NCBI RefSeq assembly: GCF_004104375.1
Contig: NZ_QOVM01000007.1
Span: 1-64,000, forward strand
Source of the DNA: Leeuwenhoekiella aequorea
GTDB lineage: Bacteria > Bacteroidota > Bacteroidia > Flavobacteriales > Flavobacteriaceae
Reading direction: 5' to 3'
DNA: 64,000 bases
This document shows positions 1-7,631 of this stretch, one piece after another. The position numbers were made by a program, and so were the translations under genes. The notes under the pieces were generated by a model. It did no database searches. It worked only from the letters and a program-made list of their open reading frames with translations, and was not told the DNA's origin. Within the stretch, counting starts at the first letter, position 1. Each line of letters starts with the position of its first letter.

Positions 1-80
1 GTCACAAGCTTCACCGTATAACTTAACCTTAATCCTCTCTTTGTTCTTTCTAATTATACTATCAATTTAAAGAGAATCAA

Positions 81-216
81 ACTTAAGATGTATAACCGCA
101 ATTACGGCGGATTCGACTACGTCCGAATCCACTCGGAATTGCTAACGTCAGTGCTAAACCGAAAATTATTAACTTTAATCCCGTAACTGACGGTTATACG
201 AGACCGTTGTGAGCAA
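81..216 (+). other. attC-like cassette recombination site (attC0)
   Basis: This is the right-hand boundary of a cassette that starts outside the window. The outer arms pair as TATAACCG with CGGTTATA and ACGG with CCGT, and a central GGATTCG/CGAATCC hairpin lies between them. The right core reads GTTGTGAGCAA, with the expected recombination point between G206 and T207. The left core is degenerate: TTAAG stands where sister sites have CAAC. The body is nearly identical to the site at 4638-4778. Bases 1-80 hold no recognisable gene. Confidence 0.75.
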
Positions 217-280
217 GCTGAAAAAACGTCATTTCCTGAAATAGGTTGACCAAAAATCAATCATTTAATTCAGGATCAAG

Positions 281-661
281 ATGAAAGACAACATACCTCC
301 CTGCCAAAAAAAACAGTACCAAAAAGTAAGTTTTGAACTTAAGCTAATGATCATTGACCAAATACAGAATGGTCAGATCTCCGTTAATTACGCTGCTAAA
401 TCCTACAACGTTTCAAGATCTTCTATTGACTATTGGCTAAAAAAATACAGTACCTTAGAACAAAAGAAACGAGGTATGAGTAAACAAGATGAAATCAAAA
501 AGCTAAAAGACAAAATTGAAGAACTGGAATTTGTAAAAGAGTTTCAAAGGGATTACATCGCTAATCTCGAGAACTTATCAGGACTCGATCTAGCAAAAAA
601 GCATTTGCCCGAAGCATTGGCCAAAGAGATAGAAAAACGCAAAAGAGACCTTTTAAAATGA
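281..661 (+). CDS. IS3-family transposase OrfA
   Basis: This 126-aa protein would bind the element's ends as the N-terminal part of the transposase. Residues about 15-60 look like a helix-turn-helix (the segment NYAAKSYNVSRSSIDYWLKK), followed by a coiled-coil-like stretch from about 68 to 95 (KLKDKIEELEFVKEFQRDY), as in IS3 OrfA proteins. The stop overlaps a following ATG (ATGA at 658-661), so orfB is likely translated by coupling rather than by a slippery-site frameshift. The family call rests on this layout together with the DDE integrase core encoded next to it. It is a mobile gene rather than cassette cargo. Confidence 0.85.
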   Translation: MKDNIPPCQKKQYQKVSFELKLMIIDQIQNGQISVNYAAKSYNVSRSSIDYWLKKYSTLEQKKRGMSKQDEIKKLKDKIEELEFVKEFQRDYIANLENLSGLDLAKKHLPEALAKEIEKRKRDLLK

Positions 662-1520
662 AATGGGTTTATCAATGTTTCGGGATATCTAAACAAGCTT
701 TTACAAGCGTCTGGCAACACATCAAAAGTCCAACAAGCAAGAACTGGCAATTCTTGACCTTATTGAACAGGTCAGAAAAGAAATGCCCAAAACAGGCGGT
801 TTAAAACTATATAAATCAATCAAACCGGCTCTTGTTGAAAAGAATATTAAAATGGGCAGAGATCGCTTCTATTCACTTCTTAGAAGACATCGACTGCTCA
901 TACCCAGAACCAAAAGAGCACACATCACTACAAACTCTAAACATCACTTTTATAAATATCCTAATTTAGTTAAAGACTTCATTCCCCAAGCTGCAGAGCA
1001 GCTGTGGGTAAGTGATATCACCTATATTAAAACTGATGGAGGTAATGCGTATCTCGCGCTGGTAACAGATGCCTATTCTAAAAAAATAATGGGTTATAAA
1101 ATTGATGATCATATGAAAACAAGTCTTTGCATTGATGCATTACGAATGGCATTAACACAACGCAACTACCCACATCAAAAGCTCATTCACCATTCAGACC
1201 GCGGGTTGCAATACTGTAATCCTACTTATACCTCCTTTGCTGAATTAAACCAAATCAAAATCAGTATGATTCAGCAATATGACCCTTATGAGAATGCCGT
1301 AGCCGAACGAATCAACGGAATATTAAAACAGGAATTTGGATTGGGTAAAACAATTGTGAATCTTAAACTAGCTCAGAAAATGGTTAAAAAAGCAGTTAAA
1401 ATATACAACTCCAAACGAATGCACTACAGCCTGGAATTTAAAACTCCAAACCTCGCTCACTCAAATCAAAATCATAATTACAGACAATACAGAAAAATAC
1501 CGATATTAGTAACTCATTAA
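658..1520 (+). pseudogene. IS3-family transposase OrfB (DDE integrase core), frameshifted
   Basis: The reading frame starts at the ATG overlapping the orfA stop (MKWVYQCFGISKQAF) and then moves to another frame near position 700, in a run of T where one base seems to be missing. From there it continues intact to 1520 (YKRLATHQKS..., then the open frame beginning at 783). The catalytic triad is visible: Asp in WVSDITYIKT, Asp in HHSDRGLQY and Glu in NAVAERINGILK, so the core domain is whole. The break near residue 15 probably inactivates full-length OrfB, although a sequencing error in the homopolymer is possible. Translation from 783 alone would lack the N-terminal region. Confidence 0.8.
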
Positions 1521-1576
1521 AAACAAAATAGTAAACCGGCAACTGGTCAACCTATTTCAGTATAAGACAAAAAAAT

Positions 1577-2485
1577 ATGGAAACATTTATTGGAACAATA
1601 TCAGGAATTATAATTGGTGGTTTAATTACAGTATGGGCGAGTCGATATTTTTACAAAAAATCAGTTAAAGCGAAAACTTTATCTTGTTTCGTACAATACA
1701 TCAGTGAAATATTGACCAATATTGACCCTGAAGTTAAGAACAATCTAGAGGTTGATTTCAAAGGACAAAAAGTAGAGAGCTTATATCAAATACAATTCGT
1801 AATAGCAAATACAGGTGATATAGCTATTAGAAATATCATTTCCCCTTTAACACTAGAAATTCCAAATAATGGAACTATCCTAGATGCTAATCTGATAGAT
1901 ATCGAACCAGAAGGACGTGAGGTAAGCTTAGAAATCTCTGAACCTGGGAATGTTTCCAAATTAAACTTTCCACTTTTAAACTCTGGAGAGTTTTTTATAG
2001 TAAAACTTTTAATTAAAGGTGAAGTTCCTAGACCTACCGAGAAAGAAGTTGATGAAGATGGTATCTTTAGTATTTACGATAGAAAAGGATTTAACTTATA
2101 TAAATTTCAAATAACAGCAGACGATTTACCGCCAGTAATAAATAGCGAGCCATTACCAAGAGATTATTCCGAGTTTCGAAGTCTATATTTTGATAAAACA
2201 GTTATATGGGGAGGACTTATTTTTGGAGCAATTGCTTTTTTGTTAGCTTTTGTACTTTATCAGCTTACATACACAACCGAAGAATTATTTATATATCGAT
2301 TCAAACAGTTTTTCAGTAACTTTTCCTTTCTAAAATTTAGTATAATAATCGCTTGGTTACTAACAGTTTTTATCGCCATTTTAGCGATTTTTATACCTGC
2401 ATCTGAAATTCGGAATTTAAGACCTAAGAAAAAACTTAAGTTCACTTTGCCAAAGAAACATTCGAGATATTTTAGACCTTTTTAG
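1577..2485 (+). CDS. Hypothetical membrane protein (cassette cargo)
   Basis: This 302-aa protein belongs to no family I recognise. It has one hydrophobic segment at the N-terminus (about residues 4-24), a long soluble middle of beta-rich character (residues about 60-200, with NTGDIAIRNI and NSGEFFIVKLLI-like strands), and two hydrophobic segments near 212-233 and 250-272, ending in a basic tail. It is probably an inner-membrane protein with an exposed domain, but that is inference. It is the only gene of its cassette apart from the IS3 element, which has inserted just upstream and may have separated it from its promoter. The attC site follows 6 bp after the stop. Confidence 0.7.
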   Translation: METFIGTISGIIIGGLITVWASRYFYKKSVKAKTLSCFVQYISEILTNIDPEVKNNLEVDFKGQKVESLYQIQFVIANTGDIAIRNIISPLTLEIPNNGTILDANLIDIEPEGREVSLEISEPGNVSKLNFPLLNSGEFFIVKLLIKGEVPRPTEKEVDEDGIFSIYDRKGFNLYKFQITADDLPPVINSEPLPRDYSEFRSLYFDKTVIWGGLIFGAIAFLLAFVLYQLTYTTEELFIYRFKQFFSNFSFLKFSIIIAWLLTVFIAILAIFIPASEIRNLRPKKKLKFTLPKKHSRYFRPF

Positions 2486-2491
2486 AAAAGC

Positions 2492-2697
2492 CAGCTCACA
2501 ACAACGGCTATACGTAATGCGGGATTAAGTGTTTAACCGAAAGTTCAGGTATATTTGGAATACCGCCAAAACCTTGTTTTGGCTTTTTGAAATAATAAGA
2601 TAAAAAACCAGAAAACAAGGTTTTGGCTCTGTGCTCAACCGAAAGGAAAGTGCGTTTTTGTGCCCGCACTACTCATAGCCACGACCGTTGTGTGTAA
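2492..2697 (+). other. attC-like cassette recombination site (attC1)
   Basis: The left core (AGCTCAC-AAC, 2493-2502) pairs with the start of the same cassette at 206-214 (GTTGTGAGC), nine consecutive bases. The arms GGCTAT (2506-2511) and ATAGCC pair near the ends. The right core GTTGTGTGTAA begins at 2687 and opens the next cassette. At about 206 bp this is the longest site, because the middle carries an extra 16-bp inverted repeat (GCCAAAACCTTGTTTT and its complement). Confidence 0.85.
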
Positions 2698-2737
2698 TGC
2701 GACCAACCCAACAAACTAACTGAAAAACATCAAAATT

Positions 2738-2989
2738 ATGGCAAACTATTATTGCAAAAATTGCGGAACGAAATATTCAAGTATTTCGACAATGACAATC
2801 AATAAATGTGCAAGACATCCGAACGGAACAAACAAAGGTTCGCACGAACTTTACGAAGGAAGTGAAAAATCCCGTTACGAATGTAAATATTGCGGAACTA
2901 AATACAACAGCATCTCATCTATGACTGTGAATAGATGTGCAAGACATCCAAACGGAACGAATAAAGGACAACATTCACCAGCACTATAA
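2738..2989 (+). CDS. Small protein with tandem zinc-ribbon-like repeat
   Basis: This 83-aa protein consists of two near-identical copies of one 43-residue unit, C6 aligning with C49. Each unit shows CxxCGTKYxSISxMT, then C-A-R-H-P-N-G-T-N-K-G-x-H. The probable metal ligands are C6, C9, C24 and H27 (or H36), and C49, C52, C67 and H70 (or H79). I infer a small zinc-binding, possibly nucleic-acid-binding protein; no enzymatic motif is seen. It is the first gene of a two-gene cassette. The next ATG begins two bases after its stop, so the two proteins are probably made together. Confidence 0.75.
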   Translation: MANYYCKNCGTKYSSISTMTINKCARHPNGTNKGSHELYEGSEKSRYECKYCGTKYNSISSMTVNRCARHPNGTNKGQHSPAL

Positions 2990-2990
2990 A

Positions 2991-3686
2991 ATGGAAATAT
3001 TAACTTATCAAAATTGGTCTGACGATATCAAAACAAGTCTAACGGACTTGAAAAATAAACTTGACCAAAACGAAATCTCAAAATCTCTATATGGAGGATT
3101 TTATGTTTGGGATAGCAAATACATAGAAAATCCTGAAATTATGTTCATTGGAATTAATCCAGGAAATGGAAATCCCAACAATTCAGGAAAAGTTATTACA
3201 GAGCCAGAACATCAAATTTCATATATGGAATTTCTTGATGGCGAGAATCCAAATTACAGATTAGCCATAGAAACCATAAAGTCATTTGAAATGGCTGGTT
3301 TTTCAATTCCAGAGGTTAAGGAACTTCTCAATGAAAAGTCAATTAAGACAAACTTTTATTATCTGATAACAAAAAATCAAACTGATATTAGTAAATGTAT
3401 CAATCAACTTGACAATTATTCTTTCAACGATTTTTGGCAAAAAAGTTATGAATGGACTGGGCAACTTATTGAATTAACAAATCCAAAAGTTATTGTTTGC
3501 GAAGGTAAAAGCGTATTCGACACAATTCTGGACTATGACGATGTTTTAGAAACGGAATGGAAAAATGACTGTGGCTATTGTATTAGACCAAGTGGACAAG
3601 TAATAATCGGATACAACAGAATTTTTAGCAACATCAAAAACAAAGATGGATTTTCCGAACTAATTAAAAGATTTATAAAAAAATAA
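2991..3686 (+). CDS. Uracil-DNA-glycosylase-superfamily-like protein
   Basis: I start this 231-aa protein at 2991, one base past the stop of the zinc-ribbon gene; an upstream in-frame start at 2937 would overlap that gene by 53 bp. Residues 50-60 read IMFIGINPGNG, matching the GxNPG loop of the uracil-DNA glycosylase superfamily. The segment KVIVCEGKSVFD (about 160-175) and the late GYNRIFSNI (about 205-215) fit the other beta strand and C-terminal loop of that fold. Substrate and activity are not evident. Its pairing with a zinc-ribbon protein in one mobile cassette suggests nucleic-acid work, perhaps defence, but that is inference. Confidence 0.6.
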   Translation: MEILTYQNWSDDIKTSLTDLKNKLDQNEISKSLYGGFYVWDSKYIENPEIMFIGINPGNGNPNNSGKVITEPEHQISYMEFLDGENPNYRLAIETIKSFEMAGFSIPEVKELLNEKSIKTNFYYLITKNQTDISKCINQLDNYSFNDFWQKSYEWTGQLIELTNPKVIVCEGKSVFDTILDYDDVLETEWKNDCGYCIRPSGQVIIGYNRIFSNIKNKDGFSELIKRFIKK

Positions 3687-3691
3687 AAGCA

Positions 3692-3830
3692 CTACACACA
3701 ACAATGGCTATAAGTAATTGCTTGTTCTCGCCTACTTCTGAAAATCCTCGCGGATTTTCAGTTTGGTGCGTACTTGCAAAGTTCCGTACCAACCCACGCA
3801 ACTACTCATAGCCGAGACCGTTGTAAAACA
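3692..3830 (+). other. attC-like cassette recombination site (attC2)
   Basis: The left core TACACAC-AAC (3693-3702) is the exact complement of the start of its own cassette (2687-2696). The arms GGCTATAAGTA and CTCATAGCC pair, with a central hairpin GAAAATCC-TCGC-GGATTTTC. The right core GTTGTAAAACA starts at 3820. The invariant C lies at 3692, just outside the pairing. Confidence 0.88.
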
Positions 3831-3842
3831 TTTTGACCAAAA

Positions 3843-4280
3843 ATGAGAATACCGATTTTAATATTGACATTTTTACTTTCAAGCATCGGATTTGCCCAAG
3901 ATAATATCAATCCGAAAGAATTAATTGGATTTGGATGTTATGCTGGCGGAACAAGTTCGGATGTTGTGAATGATTTTACTTTTGACTTACACGATAATAA
4001 GTACAAAAAAGTAATTAAGAAACTAAACTCTAAAAATCCAGCGGAAAGGTATTTAGCGGTAATAGTTGCGGAAAGGTTAGCCGAATTGAATAAATACGAG
4101 CTGACAGAAACTGACAAAGGACTAATAAAAAAAGCCTACGAATCAAACGATTTGGTTTCTGTTTGTTCAGGATGCACATATTTCGACCAAATCGAGTTGA
4201 AAAAGCTACTCTCAAAAGAGAAAGAAAATTTTATGTGGACTTATGCAGAATTCTGGTTAGAAGAATATATCAAGAAATGA
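3843..4280 (+). CDS. Hypothetical secreted protein
   Basis: This 145-aa protein starts with a clear signal peptide (MRIPILILTFLLSSIGFAQ, cleavage probably after residue 18-19). The mature part is about 125 residues, with several cysteines (in GFGCYAGG and SVCSGCTYFDQ) that could form disulfides, and a helical middle (NPAERYLAVIVAERLAELNKYE). I recognise no family. The stop overlaps the start of the following gene in an ATGA, so the two genes of this cassette are translationally coupled. The cassette start lies only 23 bp upstream of this ATG. Confidence 0.7.
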   Translation: MRIPILILTFLLSSIGFAQDNINPKELIGFGCYAGGTSSDVVNDFTFDLHDNKYKKVIKKLNSKNPAERYLAVIVAERLAELNKYELTETDKGLIKKAYESNDLVSVCSGCTYFDQIELKKLLSKEKENFMWTYAEFWLEEYIKK

Positions 4281-4633
4281 ATTCACCAATAAACATTTAT
4301 AGTTCAAACGCAAAAATTGAACTTCCTGTTGGAATTTATAGCGTCAAAGTTCTTGGAGGTTGGGGAGTTGAAGTTGGTAATTTTTCGTTCGATTTAAAAA
4401 ATGTCGATAACGGACAAATTATAAAACCCAAAGGAACTCAGTGGAGAATTCAATCATTTGCTTTTAAAAAACGAGCGAAGAAGATTTTTACTCTTGATAT
4501 TGGACAAAGAGGAAACTTTGAAATTGAATTTAAAAACCAGAAAGATTTAAAAGTAAGACGGTCGAATTTATTTTTAACGAGATTATTTGAAAATGAATTA
4601 CCAAACGAAAATTTAGAAATATGCATCGGATAA
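4277..4633 (+). CDS. Hypothetical protein, second gene of the cassette
   Basis: This 118-aa protein begins at the ATG at 4277, which overlaps the stop of the previous gene; the longer in-frame extension upstream would run inside that gene and is rejected. It has no signal peptide. The sequence looks beta-rich (KIELPVGIYSVKVLGGWGVEVGNFSFDLKNV, and later FTLDIGQRGNFEIEFKN) and ends in a basic then acidic tail. No family is recognised. The overlap with a secreted-protein gene suggests a pair, such as an effector with a partner, but nothing in the sequence proves this. Confidence 0.6.
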   Translation: MNSPINIYSSNAKIELPVGIYSVKVLGGWGVEVGNFSFDLKNVDNGQIIKPKGTQWRIQSFAFKKRAKKIFTLDIGQRGNFEIEFKNQKDLKVRRSNLFLTRLFENELPNENLEICIG

Positions 4634-4637
4634 AAAA

Positions 4638-4778
4638 CGTTTTACAACAATGTATAACCGCAATTACGGCGGATTCGACTACGTTCGAATCCACTCGGAA
4701 TTGCTAAAGTCTGTGCCAAACCGAAAATTAATGCATATTAACCCGTAACTGACGGTTATACGAGACCGTTGGGCATAA
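4638..4778 (+). other. attC-like cassette recombination site (attC3)
   Basis: The left core GTTTTAC-AAC (4639-4648) is the complement of its cassette's start at 3820-3829. The arms TATAACCG and CGGTTATA pair, and a central GGATTCG/CGAATCC hairpin is present. The right core GTTGGGCATAA starts at 4768. The body is almost identical to attC0 (81-216). Confidence 0.88.
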
Positions 4779-4800
4779 TTAAGAAAATCACTAATTAAAA

Positions 4801-5781
4801 ATGGACAAAAGATATCAAGTTTTTGTAAGTTCTACATATGCTGATTTAAAAGATGAGCGTTCGCAAGTAATACAAACAATAATGGAAATGGATTGTATTC
4901 CTGCTGGAATGGAAATTTTCCCAGCTTTAGACGAAGAACAATTAAATTTCATAAAACGAGTTATTGATGATTGCGATTATTATATAGTTATAATTGGAGG
5001 TAGATATGGTTCATTATCAGAAGACGGATTAAGCTACACAGAAAAGGAGTTTGATTATGCTTGCGAAAAGAAGATAAAAGTCATAGCATTAGTTCACGAA
5101 AATCCAGATAAAATTCCAGTTAGCAAATCTGATATTGACCCTGATTTAAGGGAGAAACTCGAGAATTTCAGAAACAAAGTGACAACTGGAAGATTAGTCA
5201 AGTTCTGGAATAAAGCAGAGGACTTACCAGGTCTTGTCGCCTTAAGTCTTCAAAAAACTATTAAAACATACCCAGCGATAGGTTGGGTTAGGTCTAATAC
5301 AGTTGGAAATACCGAAATCTTATCTGAGGTTAATGAATTACGGAAAGAAAACAATAAACTAAAAGAGGAAATTGAACAAATAGAAAAAAATGACAGTAAC
5401 CCAATTTTCATTTCGGAGAAAGAGTTAGCCGGTTTAGACGACACTTTTTCATTTAAAGCAGGTTCAGGTTCAGCTAGTGAAGAATTTAAAATGACTTGGG
5501 GAGAAATTTTTTATATCATTTCACCATATCTTTTGGAACATCCTGCTGATTCAAATGTAAAAAGATACCTTGCGCAGAGAATTTTAGAAAAGTTTGAAAA
5601 ATCTACTGTTTACGCAATAATAAAAGAAGATGATTTCAACACTATGAAAGTTCATTTAAGTTCATTAAGTCTCATAAATGTTAAATACAGTAAAAGTACT
5701 AATGGCGGAATGTCTTTGTTTTGGAGTTTAACTGAGAAAGGTCTAAAAACAATGAAAGAATTAAGAAGTGTGAAAAAATAA
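4801..5781 (+). CDS. DUF4062 domain protein
   Basis: This 326-aa protein opens with a DUF4062 domain at residues about 4-100: [19 protein letters not shown], then a GMEIFPA-type turn, [15 protein letters not shown] and [10 protein letters not shown], all typical of the family. A coiled coil follows (about 178-200, [20 protein letters not shown]). The C-terminal third (about 225-320) looks like a winged-helix or similar small helical domain. DUF4062 is often found at the N-terminus of signalling or defence proteins with ATPase or TIR-like partners; here it stands without an NTPase. It is the sole gene of its cassette and no partner protein is evident. Confidence 0.8.
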   Translation: MDKRYQVFVSSTYADLKDERSQVIQTIMEMDCIPAGMEIFPALDEEQLNFIKRVIDDCDYYIVIIGGRYGSLSEDGLSYTEKEFDYACEKKIKVIALVHENPDKIPVSKSDIDPDLREKLENFRNKVTTGRLVKFWNKAEDLPGLVALSLQKTIKTYPAIGWVRSNTVGNTEILSEVNELRKENNKLKEEIEQIEKNDSNPIFISEKELAGLDDTFSFKAGSGSASEEFKMTWGEIFYIISPYLLEHPADSNVKRYLAQRILEKFEKSTVYAIIKEDDFNTMKVHLSSLSLINVKYSKSTNGGMSLFWSLTEKGLKTMKELRSVKK

Positions 5782-5922
5782 CTATGCCCAACACCGTGTA
5801 TAATTAATTGCTTGTTTCTAGCCTACTTACGAATATTCCTACGGAATATTCTATTCGGTTTTTATTTGCTAAATTAGTTGCTCAAACACACAACTAATCA
5901 TACACAAACACGTTCTACGCAA
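5782..5922 (+). other. attC-like cassette recombination site (attC4)
   Basis: The left core TATGCCC-AAC (5783-5792) is the exact complement of the cassette start at 4768-4777. The inner arms are GTGTAT and ATACAC, and a central hairpin is formed by GAATATTC and its palindromic copy. The right core GTTCTACGCAA starts at 5912. The site directly abuts the stop codon of the DUF4062 gene. Confidence 0.88.
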
Positions 5923-5923
5923 T

Positions 5924-6478
5924 TTGACAAACTTACTAAAAATATTAATTCTGCTTATGCTTTTTGTTTCATGTAGAACAGAAGAGAAACCACAATTGGC
6001 TAAATCGAACTTTTCAATACAAAACGATTATACAGAATTGACCAATAAAATAACTGAATTGGATACAATAAAAATTTGGGTTGGCTTAAGTCAATGTTTG
6101 TTCCAAGGTGTAGAAAAACTAACAATCACACGAGAAAAGGACTCACTGAAGGTACAACCGGAATTTGCCGAGTCAATGGTAATTGGTGCTGAGTTTAAGA
6201 AAATTAAACCCGTTTTTATTTCTGTAAATGACACCACTTGGAAATTTAATGAGTTCTTAAAAAGGAATAAAAATAGACTGAATCTAGACAGCCTAAAATA
6301 TGGTAGATTACAGATTACCTATAAAAAAAAGAGGTTAAACTTTATGACTGTTGGATTGGGAGATAATGCAAAATTTCTGATTGATTACTGCAAAACAATG
6401 AAAAATATAATGCCTGACAGCGATTATCATATCTACACAGGAATTGAAATAGAAGATCCAGAATTAATAACGCAATAA
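5924..6478 (+). CDS. Hypothetical lipoprotein
   Basis: This 184-aa protein is read from a TTG at 5924, two bases after the cassette core. The N-terminus MTNLLKILILLMLFVSC is a lipoprotein signal with Cys17 as the lipidated residue. The next in-frame ATG (residue 12) would remove most of the hydrophobic stretch, so TTG is preferred. The mature part has no recognised domain. It is the only gene of the cassette; its start lies so close to the recombination point that transcription must come from upstream, or from a promoter inside the attC site. Confidence 0.6.
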   Translation: MTNLLKILILLMLFVSCRTEEKPQLAKSNFSIQNDYTELTNKITELDTIKIWVGLSQCLFQGVEKLTITREKDSLKVQPEFAESMVIGAEFKKIKPVFISVNDTTWKFNEFLKRNKNRLNLDSLKYGRLQITYKKKRLNFMTVGLGDNAKFLIDYCKTMKNIMPDSDYHIYTGIEIEDPELITQ

Positions 6479-6482
6479 GAAA

Positions 6483-6622
6483 CTGCGTAGAACAATGGCT
6501 ATATACCATAGCTTCTTCCCTGCACTTTTGGAAAATCCTACAGACTTGCTCCCGTCAGTTTCTTTTTGCTATCTTAGTTACAAAACCACGCTACGACACA
6601 TAGCCTAAAACGTTAGCCTTTA
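6483..6622 (+). other. attC-like cassette recombination site (attC5)
   Basis: The left core TGCGTAG-AAC (6484-6493) is the exact complement of the cassette start at 5912-5921. The arms GGCTAT and ATAGCC pair. The middle is more degenerate than in its sisters. The right core GTTAGCCTTTA starts at 6612. Confidence 0.85.
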
Positions 6623-6646
6623 TTAAAAAAACACTTTGGCAAATAA

Positions 6647-7459
6647 ATGAACTTATCTCTACCAAAACCTATAATACGTAATCAAAAGAATCAGACAGAA
6701 TTCCGGTGGAAAACCTTTTGGTGCTTATTAACTATGTTCGTTATAGCAGCCATTGCTAATATACCTCATTCTAGAGCTGTTAAAGAATTAACTTCTAAAG
6801 CTAGTGAATTGGAGAACTCTTCAATTCTTCAATCAATAATTTCAAATGGAGTAACTTCTTTAATTATTGGCTCTATCCTTATTTGGATTGGATTATGGGT
6901 ATCTGCTAAAGCAAACCTTGGAGCACCTTTAATTGTAGAAAAATTATCTGGAAAACCATTTTCTGAGGTTTTTAATAAAAAAATAGTCTTTGCAAGTATA
7001 TTTATCGGTATCATTTTAGGGGTATTTATTCTAGGGTTACTTAAAATTCAAGAATTTATACTTCCAATAGGTACTGCAAAAGCTAAACATCCTTCTGCAA
7101 TTCCTAATCTATTTGCATCATTTTCAGCTGGAATTACTGAAGAAATAATATTCCGTTTAGGTATTATGTCATTAATTGTAACGGTAATTAAATACATTAT
7201 TAAAACAAAAAAAGCTTCCAATCGAATAGTATGGACTGGAAATATAATAACTGCTTTATTATTTGGACTTATTCATATTCCAATGTCAAGTAATTATTTC
7301 GACCAATCACCAATTGTAATCGGAACTATAATATTGGGAAATGTGATAACAGGAACAACATTTGGTTGGATATTTTGGCGTTATGGCTTAATAATGGCTA
7401 TGATAGTCCATTTTATTTCGGATGTTGTTCTTCACGTAATTGGTTCGCCATTCGGATAA
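6647..7459 (+). CDS. CPBP family intramembrane metalloprotease
   Basis: This 270-aa polytopic membrane protein carries the three motifs of the CAAX-processing/bacteriocin-immunity (CPBP) family. These are EEIIFR at residues 165-170, FGLIHIP with His210, and a late HFISDVV motif (His near 257). About seven hydrophobic segments are visible. Members cleave substrates within the membrane, and some act in bacteriocin immunity. A lone CPBP gene on a mobile cassette fits an immunity role, but the substrate cannot be inferred. The N-terminus (about 20 polar residues) precedes the first membrane segment. Confidence 0.85.
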   Translation: MNLSLPKPIIRNQKNQTEFRWKTFWCLLTMFVIAAIANIPHSRAVKELTSKASELENSSILQSIISNGVTSLIIGSILIWIGLWVSAKANLGAPLIVEKLSGKPFSEVFNKKIVFASIFIGIILGVFILGLLKIQEFILPIGTAKAKHPSAIPNLFASFSAGITEEIIFRLGIMSLIVTVIKYIIKTKKASNRIVWTGNIITALLFGLIHIPMSSNYFDQSPIVIGTIILGNVITGTTFGWIFWRYGLIMAMIVHFISDVVLHVIGSPFG

Positions 7460-7484
7460 ATAATTACTGAAAATTGAAAAATAA

Positions 7485-7623
7485 CAAAGGCTAACACCGT
7501 GTATAATTAATGGCTGGTTCTCGCCTACTTACGAAAATCCTCGCGGATTTTCTATTCGGTTTTTATTTGCTAAATTAGGTGCTAAAACACGCCACTAATC
7601 ATACACAAAACCGTTAGCAGTTA
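7485..7623 (+). other. attC-like cassette recombination site (attC6)
   Basis: The left core AAAGGCT-AAC (7486-7495) is the exact complement of the cassette start at 6612-6621. The arms GTGTAT and ATACAC pair, with a central hairpin GAAAATCC-TCGC-GGATTTTC. The right core GTTAGCAGTTA starts at 7613. Confidence 0.88.
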
Positions 7624-7631
7624 TTTGGGAA

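Larger units (their letters stand above)
236..1560 (+). mobile_element. IS3-family insertion sequence
   Basis: This element of about 1.3 kb is bounded by a perfect 17-bp terminal inverted repeat, at 236-252 and 1544-1560 (outer end CTGAAATAGGTTGACC). It carries an orfA/orfB transposase pair typical of the IS3 family. It sits inside a cassette, 30 bp after that cassette's start and just upstream of the cassette's membrane-protein gene. I see no target-site duplication at the flanks, so it is old, rearranged, or I have the edges slightly wrong. orfB is frameshifted, so the copy is probably inactive. Confidence 0.85.

Noticed and set aside
236-1560. A target-site duplication for the IS3-family element
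   Set aside because: The bases outside the 17-bp inverted repeats (…CATTT on the left, TATAA… on the right) do not match, so none is claimed.
2937-2990. Longer start for the UDG-like gene
   Set aside because: It would overlap the zinc-ribbon gene by 53 bp in another frame, while the ATG at 2991 is directly after that gene's stop and precedes the coherent part of the protein.
4163-4276. Longer start for the second gene of the 3.8-4.6 kb cassette
   Set aside because: The extension is a shadow of the upstream gene in another frame; the ATGA overlap at 4277 is a better start.
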